A DNA stretch of 11,492 nucleotides from an uncultured Bacilli bacterium (GTDB lineage Bacteria; Bacillota_I; Bacilli_A; RF39; UBA660): the NCBI GenBank assembly GCA_947624855.1, contig CANQMC010000035.1:1-11492 (forward strand), in the 5' to 3' direction. A program made the translations under genes and the position numbers. The notes under the pieces were generated by a model. It made no database searches and was not told where the DNA came from. It saw only the letters and a program-made list of their open reading frames with translations. Each line of letters starts with the position of its first letter. The first letter of the stretch is position 1. Positions 1 through 6,497 of this stretch are shown piece after piece.

Positions 1-51
1 AGAATTTTCTAAGATAGTTGATATTATAAATAGAAAGGTGAATTGTTTTAT

Positions 52-1494
52 ATGAAAGATACAGGAATTAAGTTTGAGACACTAAGAAAAGGTTTTAACT
101 TTAAAAAAGCATTTATAGGATTAGTAGTAATAGTAGCCATAGGAAGTGTAATAATACTAAAAGGTTCTAAAGCCAATTATACATATGAACAAATAATACC
201 ATTTGCAGAAGGAGAAGTAAGAATAAGAAAAGCAGATTTAAATTTAATGGCAGTAAATGTACAAAAGACAAAAGGATGTACAACAAAAGATACTTGTTAT
301 GAATCAACAAAAGATGTACCAACAAGTGGATATAAAATTAATGAAGAAAATTCATATTGTACAGTAGATAATGGAACAAAAGATGTCGAAGATAAAACAA
401 TACCAATGGAATATAAAAATGGGAAAGTATATATAGGAGTAAATAAAAAAGGAACAAGATGTTATATATATTTAGATATAAAAGAATATGACTGTGCAGG
501 CCCAGCATGTGAAACAATAATGGTAAATAAAACAATTTTAACAAGAGCAGCAGGAACATTTGGAAATACCATAACAGGAGATAAAACAGGAACAATATAC
601 CAATCAGCAGATGAAAGTCAATACGATGATTTCGGAAAAGTATATTACTTTGCAGGAAACCCAACAGATAACTGGGTAAAGTTTGGAAAAGTAGGAAGTA
701 GTGATATATATTGGCGAATCATTCGAATAAACGGCGATGGAAGTATAAGAATGATATATTCGGGAACAGGGAGTGCAGCAACTACAGGGACAGATACTCA
801 AATAACAGTTGAAGGTAAAAATACAAGTGCATTCAATAGTTCAGAAAATTACAATGCCTATGTCGGATATATGTATGGAACACCAGGATCAAAGAGTTAT
901 GCAGAAGAGCATAAAAACACTACACCAAGTATAATAAAAACAGTATTAGATAATTGGTATAATACAACAACAAATCTATCAACTTTATCAACAAAACTAA
1001 GTCATACAGCAGGATTTTGTGGGGATAGATCGAGTAGTACAGATACAAGTACAGTACCAGCACAGACAGGAGGCTATGGAACAACAATAACATATTATGG
1101 AGCATACTATAGAAATGTAACAAACAAGACACCAAGTTTTAAGTGTACATATAAAGGAAATGATTTATATACAACACCAGAAGATGCAAGTCAAGGAAAT
1201 AAGAAACTAACATATCCAATAGGATTAATAACCGTCGATGAAGTAGCATTTGCAGGAGGAGTAAGCGGAACTAATAATACAAGTTTTTACTTATATACAA
1301 ATCAATACTATTGGACCATGTCTCCGCGTTACTTTTGGTACGGCACTGCTTACATGTTCGGCATGAGTACCTATGGCGGCTTAGATAACCACAATGTAAG
1401 CTTCCCTTATGGTGTGCGCCCTGTAATTAATTTAAAAGCAGATGTTAGTTTTACAGGAAATGGAACAACAAGTTCACCATATGAAGTTTCTTAA
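52..1494 (+). CDS. Membrane-anchored surface protein with C-type-lectin/DUF6273-like C-terminal domain and GC-rich variable-looking segment
   Basis: Predicted 480-aa exported protein of unknown function. I chose the ATG at 52 because AAAGGTG lies at 34-40; the in-frame TTG at 43 sits too close to that site. Residues about 20-37 form one hydrophobic segment after a basic N-terminus (signal anchor or signal peptide). Residues 60-160 carry several cysteines (for example CTTKDTC, DCAGPAC), perhaps disulfides outside the cell. The middle part has YYFAGNPTDNWVKFG and YWRIIRINGDGSIRMIYSG. The end has YYWTMSP, then GVRPVINLKAD and a short Gly/Thr/Ser tail. This plan resembles DUF6273-like or C-type-lectin-fold surface proteins of gut Bacillota, from memory only. 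Most codons end in A (gga, aca, gca, gta), unlike the T-rich neighbours. Residues 423-458 are strikingly different in composition and are described separately. A ligand-binding or adhesin role is inference. Confidence 0.7.
   Translation: MKDTGIKFETLRKGFNFKKAFIGLVVIVAIGSVIILKGSKANYTYEQIIPFAEGEVRIRKADLNLMAVNVQKTKGCTTKDTCYESTKDVPTSGYKINEENSYCTVDNGTKDVEDKTIPMEYKNGKVYIGVNKKGTRCYIYLDIKEYDCAGPACETIMVNKTILTRAAGTFGNTITGDKTGTIYQSADESQYDDFGKVYYFAGNPTDNWVKFGKVGSSDIYWRIIRINGDGSIRMIYSGTGSAATTGTDTQITVEGKNTSAFNSSENYNAYVGYMYGTPGSKSYAEEHKNTTPSIIKTVLDNWYNTTTNLSTLSTKLSHTAGFCGDRSSSTDTSTVPAQTGGYGTTITYYGAYYRNVTNKTPSFKCTYKGNDLYTTPEDASQGNKKLTYPIGLITVDEVAFAGGVSGTNNTSFYLYTNQYYWTMSPRYFWYGTAYMFGMSTYGGLDNHNVSFPYGVRPVINLKADVSFTGNGTTSSPYEVS
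1318..1425 (+). other. GC-rich NNY-codon island in the surface gene: candidate variable region or exchanged cassette
   Basis: These 36 codons encode the stretch from MSPRYFWYG to YGVRPV. By hand count 53 of 108 bases are G or C, in a window where most genes are near 25%. At least 27 of the 36 codons end in C or T, with GGC for glycine (four GGC, one GGT), whereas the rest of the gene uses GGA and other A-ending codons. Runs of Tyr, Phe, Gly, Ser, Thr, Asn, Asp and His coded as NNY are what adenine mutagenesis of AAY template codons produces in diversity-generating retroelement targets. The position, inside a lectin-like C-terminus close to the stop, also fits. No template repeat or reverse transcriptase is in the window, so a recombined cassette from a paralogue is equally possible. 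Confidence 0.45.
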
Positions 1495-1512
1495 ATTTTA
1501 AGATAAAAATAA

Positions 1513-1630
1513 CTTGCCTCTATAGCTTATCTATTAAACATTTATTGTTTATTATTATATTAATATTTCATATATTTTCTAATTATATTATTTAATTTAT
1601 TAATGTTTCAAATTTATATATAGAGGCAAG
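1513..1630. repeat. 12-bp perfect inverted repeat enclosing 94 bp
   Basis: CTTGCCTCTATA at 1513-1524 is repeated as its exact reverse complement at 1619-1630. The enclosed 94 bp is almost pure A/T with no reading frame. It starts 18 bases after the surface-protein stop codon. It could fold as a long RNA stem at the 3' end of that mRNA, be a tiny invertible segment, or be the ends of a degenerate mobile fragment. I see no convincing target-site duplication, and no U-tract directly follows the second arm, so a standard terminator is not well supported. Confidence 0.6.
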
Positions 1631-1642
1631 AATTAATTTTAG

Positions 1643-1671
1643 TTTACAATTACAAAGAAATATAGTATACT
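1643..1671 (+). promoter_or_regulatory. Sigma-A-type promoter of the 6S-like RNA
   Basis: TTTACA (1643-1648) and TATACT (1666-1671) are separated by 17 bp, which is near consensus. The expected start is about 1678, just before the closing stem of the structured RNA at 1682. Confidence 0.65.
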
Positions 1672-1677
1672 AAAATT

Positions 1678-1885
1678 AGTAGTGTGTTAGGAACTAACGT
1701 TTTACTATATATTATTAATAGTAATTGCAATACTTGGTGTTTTTTAAAAATTTAAAAAAATTTTTAAAATAAGAAAGAATTACTTCTAACTTTCACTAAA
1801 ACACCTCCAATCAATTGCAAAACCCTCAAAAGGAAATTGAGAAACTGAAAAAAGTAAATTTTAAGAGACGCCAGTCCTAACACAC
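1678..1885 (+). ncRNA. Structured non-coding RNA, 6S RNA-like
   Basis: No reading frame is present, but the stretch folds as one long rod. GTGTGTTAGGA (1682-1692) pairs perfectly with TCCTAACACAC (1875-1885) as a closing stem. Inside is an asymmetric open region (1693-1700 against 1859-1874), then TTTACT/AGTAAA (1701-1706 with 1853-1858), TTGCAAT/ATTGCAA (1725-1731 with 1814-1820), GGTGTTTT/AAAACACC (1736-1743 with 1798-1805) and an apical GAAAG/CTTTC. A small side hairpin CTCAA/TTGAG (1825-1829 with 1837-1841) lies on the 3' side. A closing stem, central bubble and long apical arm of about 200 nt are the architecture of 6S RNA, which binds housekeeping RNA polymerase. Its own good promoter upstream and a terminator downstream support an independent RNA gene. 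The identity rests on shape and size, not on a recognised sequence signature; a leader or riboswitch for the pyrophosphatase gene is the main alternative. Confidence 0.5.
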
Positions 1886-1945
1886 GAATTTTATTATAAA
1901 TAAAGTATATAATAAGAATAAAAAATTAAACTAATAATAGCTAAT

Positions 1946-1973
1946 AAAGAGTATTTACTCTTTAATTTTTTTT
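1946..1973 (+). terminator. Rho-independent terminator after the structured RNA
   Basis: AAAGAGTA (1946-1953) and TACTCTTT (1956-1963) form a hairpin, followed by AA and eight T residues (1966-1973). It would end the RNA transcript before the pyrophosphatase gene. The stem is A/T-rich and hence moderate in strength. Confidence 0.6.
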
Positions 1974-1980
1974 AAAATTA

Positions 1981-1989
1981 TGGTATTAT
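1981..1989 (+). promoter_or_regulatory. Extended -10 promoter for the pyrophosphatase gene
   Basis: TGGTATTAT reads as TG-n-TATTAT, an extended -10 element with no clear -35. Transcription would start near 1996, leaving a leader of about 20 nt. This places the upstream ATG at 1980 inside the promoter and supports translation from the ATG at 2016. Confidence 0.4.
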
Positions 1990-2015
1990 TAATTAGCTAT
2001 GAAAGAAGTGAAGTT

Positions 2016-3632
2016 ATGCAAACATTTATTTTTGGACATCGTAATCCTGACACAGATAGCACATGTTCAGCGGTAGCCTTATCATATTTATATAATGCTG
2101 AAGGCAAAAATACAGTACCCAAAGTTATAGGGCACATTAATACTGAAACCAAATTTGTTTTAGATTATTTTAAAGTAAAAGCACCTGATTATTTAAATGA
2201 TACTAAGGTTCAAATAAAATCAATTAAATATAATAAAAAAGCTATTATTGACCAAAATACATCAATCAATGATACTTTTAACTTTATGCAAAAACAAAAT
2301 TTAACTGGAATACCATTAATAGATAATAATAAAAAACTTAAAGGATTTGTAACTCAAAAAGAAATAGCTAAATATTTAATAAATGGTAATAAAGATCAAG
2401 TAGATACAACATATGATAATATCGTTAATTGTTTAGAAGGCAAAAATATTTTAAAATTTAATAAAAATATAGTAGGTAAAGTTTTAGTAGCCTCATATCA
2501 AAGTAAAACATTCCATGAAGAAATAGAATTAACCAATAATGATATTTTAATAGTGGGAGATAGATATAAAATATTAGAATATGCAATTGCCTCTAAAGTA
2601 AAATTAATAATTTTAACTGGTAATCATGAATTACCAACAAAACTTTTAAAAAAAGCTGAAAAAAGTAATATTAATATTATATTAAGTCCATATAATAGTT
2701 TTGAAACTGCTCATAAAGTAATTTTAAGTAATAAAATAAGTACTATAAATATTAATAATAAACCTATAACCATAAATTATAAAGATTATCGAACTGATTT
2801 TTTAAGTTTAGCCAATAAAACTACTCATACTAATTATCCTGTTGTTAATAGTAAAAATGATTGTTTAGGTTTACTTAAAATAACAAATATTGATAATTAT
2901 GAAAAACAAAAAGTAATATTAGTAGATCATAATAGTTTTTCTCAAAGTGCCATTGGTATTGAAGAAGCTGAAATTCTTGAAATTATTGACCATCATAATC
3001 TAAGTGCCATTGGAACAAATACTCCAATTAATTTTAGAAGTATGCCAGTTGGATGTACTTGTACAATTATTTATAATATGTTTATTGAAAGAAAAGTAGC
3101 TATTCCTAAAAACATTGCGGGTTTAATGTTAAGTGCTATATTATCTGATACTTTAATATTTAAATCACCAACAACAACTGAAGAAGATATTTTTGCAGCC
3201 TCTAAATTAGCTAAAATAGCTAAAGTAAATATAAATGAATATGGATATCTTATGTTTAAAGCCGCTTCAAGTATAAAAGGAATAAGTATAAATGATTTAA
3301 TAAATCAAGACTTTAAAGCTTATAATGTTGGTAATAGTCAAATAGCTATATCTCAAGTTATGACTATGGACTTTAATGAAATAGAAGCTAAAATGGATGA
3401 ATATATAGCTAAATTAGATGAATTAAGTAGTAATTATTTCTGTGTAGTTTTATTTATCACTGATATTTATAAAAATGGTTCATATGTCCTTTATAACACT
3501 GAAGCTAAAGAAACCATAACAGATGCTTTCAATTTAAAAGAAGCTTTTGAAGGAATTTATATACCTAACTTAGTATCTCGAAAAAAACAAATGCTTCCTG
3601 CTTTATTAGAAGTAATTGAAAAAAAAGTATAA
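2016..3632 (+). CDS. ppaC: Manganese-dependent inorganic pyrophosphatase, DHH family with CBS/DRTGG regulatory insert
   Basis: Cytoplasmic family II pyrophosphatase, hydrolysing pyrophosphate to two phosphates. The chosen start (2016) gives MQTFIFGHRNPDTDS, the normal beginning of the family, with metal ligands H8, D12 and D14; the earlier ATG at 1980 would add 12 unrelated residues. A CBS-like segment lies at about 70-125 (TGIPLIDNN, GFVTQKEIAKYL), a DRTGG-like segment at about 150-240, and a second CBS half at about 245-295 (YPVVNSKNDCLGLL). The DHH part resumes with VDHN (D304), IIDHHN (325-327) and SDTL (D378), and the DHHA2 domain ends with the substrate-binding SRKKQ (521-525). At 538 aa it matches the long CBS-containing form, in which adenine nucleotides bind the CBS domains and regulate activity. 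All catalytic residues I can check are present. The dehydrogenase gene follows after 38 bp. Confidence 0.93.
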   Translation: MQTFIFGHRNPDTDSTCSAVALSYLYNAEGKNTVPKVIGHINTETKFVLDYFKVKAPDYLNDTKVQIKSIKYNKKAIIDQNTSINDTFNFMQKQNLTGIPLIDNNKKLKGFVTQKEIAKYLINGNKDQVDTTYDNIVNCLEGKNILKFNKNIVGKVLVASYQSKTFHEEIELTNNDILIVGDRYKILEYAIASKVKLIILTGNHELPTKLLKKAEKSNINIILSPYNSFETAHKVILSNKISTININNKPITINYKDYRTDFLSLANKTTHTNYPVVNSKNDCLGLLKITNIDNYEKQKVILVDHNSFSQSAIGIEEAEILEIIDHHNLSAIGTNTPINFRSMPVGCTCTIIYNMFIERKVAIPKNIAGLMLSAILSDTLIFKSPTTTEEDIFAASKLAKIAKVNINEYGYLMFKAASSIKGISINDLINQDFKAYNVGNSQIAISQVMTMDFNEIEAKMDEYIAKLDELSSNYFCVVLFITDIYKNGSYVLYNTEAKETITDAFNLKEAFEGIYIPNLVSRKKQMLPALLEVIEKKV

Positions 3633-3670
3633 AGAATTAATTTTATTCTAAAATATTAAAGAGGTGGAAT

Positions 3671-4423
3671 ATGTTAGCATTAATCACAGGGGCTTCAAGT
3701 GGCATGGGAAAAGACATGGCCAAAGTTTTAGCTCAAAAGGGATATGATTTAATTTTAGTAGCGAGGCGAAAAGAATTATTAACTGATTTAAAAAAAGAAT
3801 TAAAAACCAAAGTAACTATAATTGATTTAGATTTAACTATTGAAGAAAATGTTTATAAATTATATGATAAAACTAAAAATAAAAATATTGATATCTTAAT
3901 TAATAATGCTGGCTTTGGTCTTTTTGGTTTATTTTATAAAACTGATTTAGATACTGAATTAAAAATGATTGATTTAAATATTAAAGCTTATCATATTTTA
4001 ACTAAATTATTTTTACAAGATTTTATTAAAAAAGATCAAGGTTATATTTTAAATGTTTGTTCCAGCGCCGGTTTTATGGCTGGCCCTCGTCTTAGTACTT
4101 ATTATGCTACTAAAAACTATATAACTAAATTAACTATGGCTATTAATGAAGAATTAAGAATAATGAAAAGTAATGTTCATATCAGTGCTTTATGTCCAGG
4201 CCCTGTTAAAACAGAATTTACCAAAGTAGCAAAAGGAGATTTTGTAATTAAAGGAGCCGATAGTTATTATGTAGCTGAATACGCTATTGATAAATTATTT
4301 AAAAATAAAATGCTTATAGTTCCCACTTTATATATGAAAATAACTTTATTTTTAAATCGTTTTGCTCCTTATCGTTTATCTTTGTTTGTCGCATCCAAAA
4401 TCCAAGAAAGAAAATCCAAATAA
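3671..4423 (+). CDS. Short-chain dehydrogenase/reductase (SDR family)
   Basis: Classical SDR of 250 aa, a cytoplasmic NAD(P)-dependent oxidoreductase of unknown substrate. TGASSGMG (6-13) is the cofactor-binding glycine motif, NNAG lies at 78-81, and the catalytic set is Ser131/132, Tyr144 and Lys148 (YYATK), followed by the PG motif at about 176-178. The basic ARR after the second beta strand (31-33) suggests NADPH preference, which is inference. The last 30 residues are hydrophobic and basic and may form a helix at the membrane surface. A strong AGAGGTGG site precedes the ATG. The gene lies 38 bp behind the pyrophosphatase with no terminator between, so the two are probably co-transcribed, though a functional link is not obvious. 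Confidence 0.9.
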   Translation: MLALITGASSGMGKDMAKVLAQKGYDLILVARRKELLTDLKKELKTKVTIIDLDLTIEENVYKLYDKTKNKNIDILINNAGFGLFGLFYKTDLDTELKMIDLNIKAYHILTKLFLQDFIKKDQGYILNVCSSAGFMAGPRLSTYYATKNYITKLTMAINEELRIMKSNVHISALCPGPVKTEFTKVAKGDFVIKGADSYYVAEYAIDKLFKNKMLIVPTLYMKITLFLNRFAPYRLSLFVASKIQERKSK

Positions 4424-4505
4424 TATTAAGTAAAAATAATGTAAACATTAACAATTTATTTACCAAAATAATAGAAAATGGTTTACAATAATAATAGGTG
4501 ATAAT

Positions 4506-4775
4506 ATGTATTGTAAAAAATGTGGTTCTGCTTTACCAAGTAAAGGATATATTTGTCAAAACTGTGGAACAATGATGACCAAAGAGCAAATAAAAGAACA
4601 AAAAGAATATAATCAAAGTAATCAAGAGGAAATAGAACTATTAAGTGATAAATATCGAAATACTCCTCTAAATCGTAATTATCCTAAAATTAAAGAAAAT
4701 AAATATTTAGGAGCAATTTTAATAATTTTAGTTTTAATAATTTTAATCATAATTGGCATATTAAAAGTAATGTAA
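4506..4775 (+). CDS. Small zinc-ribbon protein with C-terminal membrane anchor
   Basis: 89-aa protein beginning MYCKKCGSALP, with a second pair in ICQNCGT; the two CxxC pairs (C3, C6 and C17, C20) make a short zinc ribbon. A charged, glutamine- and glutamate-rich linker (about 25-65) leads to one very hydrophobic helix rich in Ile and Leu (about 68-86), so the ribbon most likely faces the cytoplasm on a tail anchor. Small zinc-ribbon membrane proteins of this plan are common in Bacillota, and their function is unknown. AGGTGATA precedes the ATG. The 82-bp gap upstream holds a TAATGT-AA-ACATTA palindrome (4437-4450), and the next gene follows after 35 bp. Confidence 0.75.
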   Translation: MYCKKCGSALPSKGYICQNCGTMMTKEQIKEQKEYNQSNQEEIELLSDKYRNTPLNRNYPKIKENKYLGAILIILVLIILIIIGILKVM

Positions 4776-4810
4776 TAATAATTTTTGAGCATAATAAAAA
4801 TGGTGATATT

Positions 4811-5317
4811 ATGCTTTCTACTTGTATTGAAATATTTTTTGCTCGAATATTAGATGTTTCAATAAACACTTTTCGAACAATGATTATGTTAAAAAAGAAA
4901 AGTATAATAACTCCAATTTTAGCTTTTTGTGAAGTTTTTGTATGGTTTATTGCTGCCCGAAAAGCTTTAAATACTGAAATAAATAGTATACTAATACCAA
5001 TATGTTATTCTTTAGGTTATGCATCAGGAACAATAATAGGCAGTTTTTTATCTCGTAAATTTATTAAAAATGTAAATAGTATTGAAGTAACTACCAAAGC
5101 CAATAATTATAAATTAATTAAATACTTACGAAAAGAAGGTTATGCTGTTTCAGTTATAGCCTTAAAAAATCCATATGAATCAAAAAAAGATTTATTAATT
5201 ATTGATGTTAAAAGTAAATTAACAAATGAAGTAGTAAAATTAATTAAATCATTAGATAAAGATGCTTTTATAGTTGTAAAAGATACCAGATTAGTTTATC
5301 AAGGGTATATAAAATAA
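4811..5317 (+). CDS. UPF0316 family membrane protein (DUF5698-DUF2179)
   Basis: 168-aa integral membrane protein with about three N-terminal hydrophobic segments (roughly 1-20, 33-50, 58-80) and a soluble C-terminal alpha/beta domain (about 85-168). The N-terminal part (ARILDVSINTFRTMIML, AFCEVFVWFIAARKAL, YSLGYASGTIIGSFL) matches the UPF0316/YebE pattern, and the C-terminal half resembles the DUF2179 domain, a small fold also found at the end of YitT-type proteins. The biochemical role is unknown. GGTGAT lies upstream of the ATG, the same site arrangement as in the two flanking genes, supporting a co-expressed group of small membrane proteins. Confidence 0.85.
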   Translation: MLSTCIEIFFARILDVSINTFRTMIMLKKKSIITPILAFCEVFVWFIAARKALNTEINSILIPICYSLGYASGTIIGSFLSRKFIKNVNSIEVTTKANNYKLIKYLRKEGYAVSVIALKNPYESKKDLLIIDVKSKLTNEVVKLIKSLDKDAFIVVKDTRLVYQGYIK

Positions 5318-5349
5318 AAAAATATTCACACTAATTAATGGTGAATAAT

Positions 5350-5841
5350 ATGTATTATATTAATTTATTTTTTATTTATTCTTTATTAGGATTCTTATTT
5401 GAAAATTTTTTAAATATTATAACAAATGCCACTTTCAACAGTGGAGTTTTATATGGACCTTGGACCTTTATATATGGTATAGCAATCTTTTTAATTTTAT
5501 TTTTAAATAAACTATTAAAAAAATTTAAATTAAAAAAATGGTTAGAAATAATTTTATTTTATCTCTTTATAACCATTTTAATGACTTTAATAGAATTTAG
5601 TGGTGGCATGTTAATTGAAAAATTATTTCATCGCACTTATTGGGATTATACTAATATGAAATATAACTATGGCCCTTATATTTGTCTAGAAATATCTCTT
5701 TTATGGGGTTTATTTGCCACTTTTGTTAATTATTTAATAATGCCTAAAATTTCTAAATTAGCTAAAAAAATACCTAAAATAATAACTATCATTTTTCTAA
5801 TTTTATTTATAATAGACATTATTGCCACTATATTAAATTAA
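5350..5841 (+). CDS. CmpB-family (PF06541-like) putative transporter-type membrane protein
   Basis: 163-aa polytopic membrane protein with about four to five hydrophobic helices. It has the recognisable order FFIYSLLGFLFEN, then GVLYGPWTFIYG, then TLIEFSGGMLIEKLFHRTYWDY, then YGPYICLEISLLWG, which characterises the family annotated as putative ABC transporter type IV (CmpB). No ABC ATPase is nearby, so a transport role is unproven. I prefer the ATG at 5350 over 5338 because GGTGA at 5341-5345 then acts as the ribosome binding site, exactly as in the two genes before it. The stop codon overlaps the stop of the opposite-strand DUF6320 gene by the shared bases 5838-5841. Confidence 0.8.
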   Translation: MYYINLFFIYSLLGFLFENFLNIITNATFNSGVLYGPWTFIYGIAIFLILFLNKLLKKFKLKKWLEIILFYLFITILMTLIEFSGGMLIEKLFHRTYWDYTNMKYNYGPYICLEISLLWGLFATFVNYLIMPKISKLAKKIPKIITIIFLILFIIDIIATILN

Positions 5842-6497
5842 ATATGTAATCTTCTTTCCATTTCATTACCAATAGTTTTATGATTAAAAATAAATAAAAA
5901 TATTAAACCTAAAATACTAACACAAACAGAAATATAAGAAGGTAATAATATTTTAAACTTTTTAGTTAATATAAAATAAAGAGGAATAATTCCAATAAGA
6001 CAATTTAAATAAGTAAGCATAATATAATCTTTTCTTATTTTATTAGTAAATATTCTAAAAATTAAAAATACAAAAGTATAACAAATACATAAGAAAGGTA
6101 AAACAAAGATCAAAGACCATTTATGAAAACCCGTATTTATATCCCATAATATTGCAAGAATAATAAGAGAAGATATTTCTGTAAATAAAAGAATCATAAA
6201 ATCTTTTCTTTTTTTAATAGCTCTAATAAAAGTAAGCCAAAATGATAAAATACCTAAAGAAACAAAAATAGACCAAGAAAGTTCTTTATTAACTAAATAA
6301 TTAATTAAAGAAGTAATAATAATACTCCAAAGTGAAATTAATAAAGTAATTTTAATTAATAAATTATGTCCTTTATAATTAGGTTTAACATTAGGAAAAA
6401 TACTTCTATTAGTTTTATCTTCTAATTTACTATTACAAAGGGGACATATTCCACTTGAAGTATTTACAATCATATCACATTTAGAGCATCTATTCAT
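5838..6497 (-). CDS. Zinc-ribbon DUF6320-type membrane protein
   Basis: 219-aa protein: a short N-terminal zinc ribbon with CSKC and CPLC (C4, C7, C18, C21), then about six hydrophobic helices filling residues 45-210. This plan, and its position behind an alcohol acetyltransferase-like gene, match proteins annotated as DUF6320. Function unknown; a membrane partner or exporter for the product of the two upstream enzymes is an inference from context. The ATG at 6497 is preceded by AAGGATGTGAT, close to a full Shine-Dalgarno, and overlaps the end of the acyltransferase gene by 8 bp, so translation is probably coupled. The TTG at 6515 would start inside the upstream gene without a site. It converges tail to tail on the CmpB-like gene. 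Confidence 0.75.
   Translation of the reverse strand: MNRCSKCDMIVNTSSGICPLCNSKLEDKTNRSIFPNVKPNYKGHNLLIKITLLISLWSIIITSLINYLVNKELSWSIFVSLGILSFWLTFIRAIKKRKDFMILLFTEISSLIILAILWDINTGFHKWSLIFVLPFLCICYTFVFLIFRIFTNKIRKDYIMLTYLNCLIGIIPLYFILTKKFKILLPSYISVCVSILGLIFLFIFNHKTIGNEMERRLHI

Noticed and set aside
338..1135. Three open frames on the minus strand opposite the surface gene
   Set aside because: They are antisense shadows with Leu/Tyr/His-rich low-complexity products, no ribosome binding sites, and a convincing gene on the other strand.
1513..1630. Insertion-sequence ends with target duplication
   Set aside because: Only one or two A bases match at the flanks and no transposase fragment is present.
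1495..1980. Template repeat of a diversity-generating retroelement next to the surface gene
   Set aside because: The region is AT-rich and contains no stretch resembling 1318-1425 with A substitutions, and no reverse transcriptase frame.
1678..1980. T-box, fluoride or tmRNA-type element before the pyrophosphatase gene
   Set aside because: No T-box core, no tmRNA tRNA-like end or tag frame, and none of the short conserved riboswitch cores I know were seen.
1980..2015. Upstream ATG that would lengthen the pyrophosphatase by 12 residues
   Set aside because: It overlaps the terminator and extended -10 element, lacks a ribosome site, and the family begins at the second Met.
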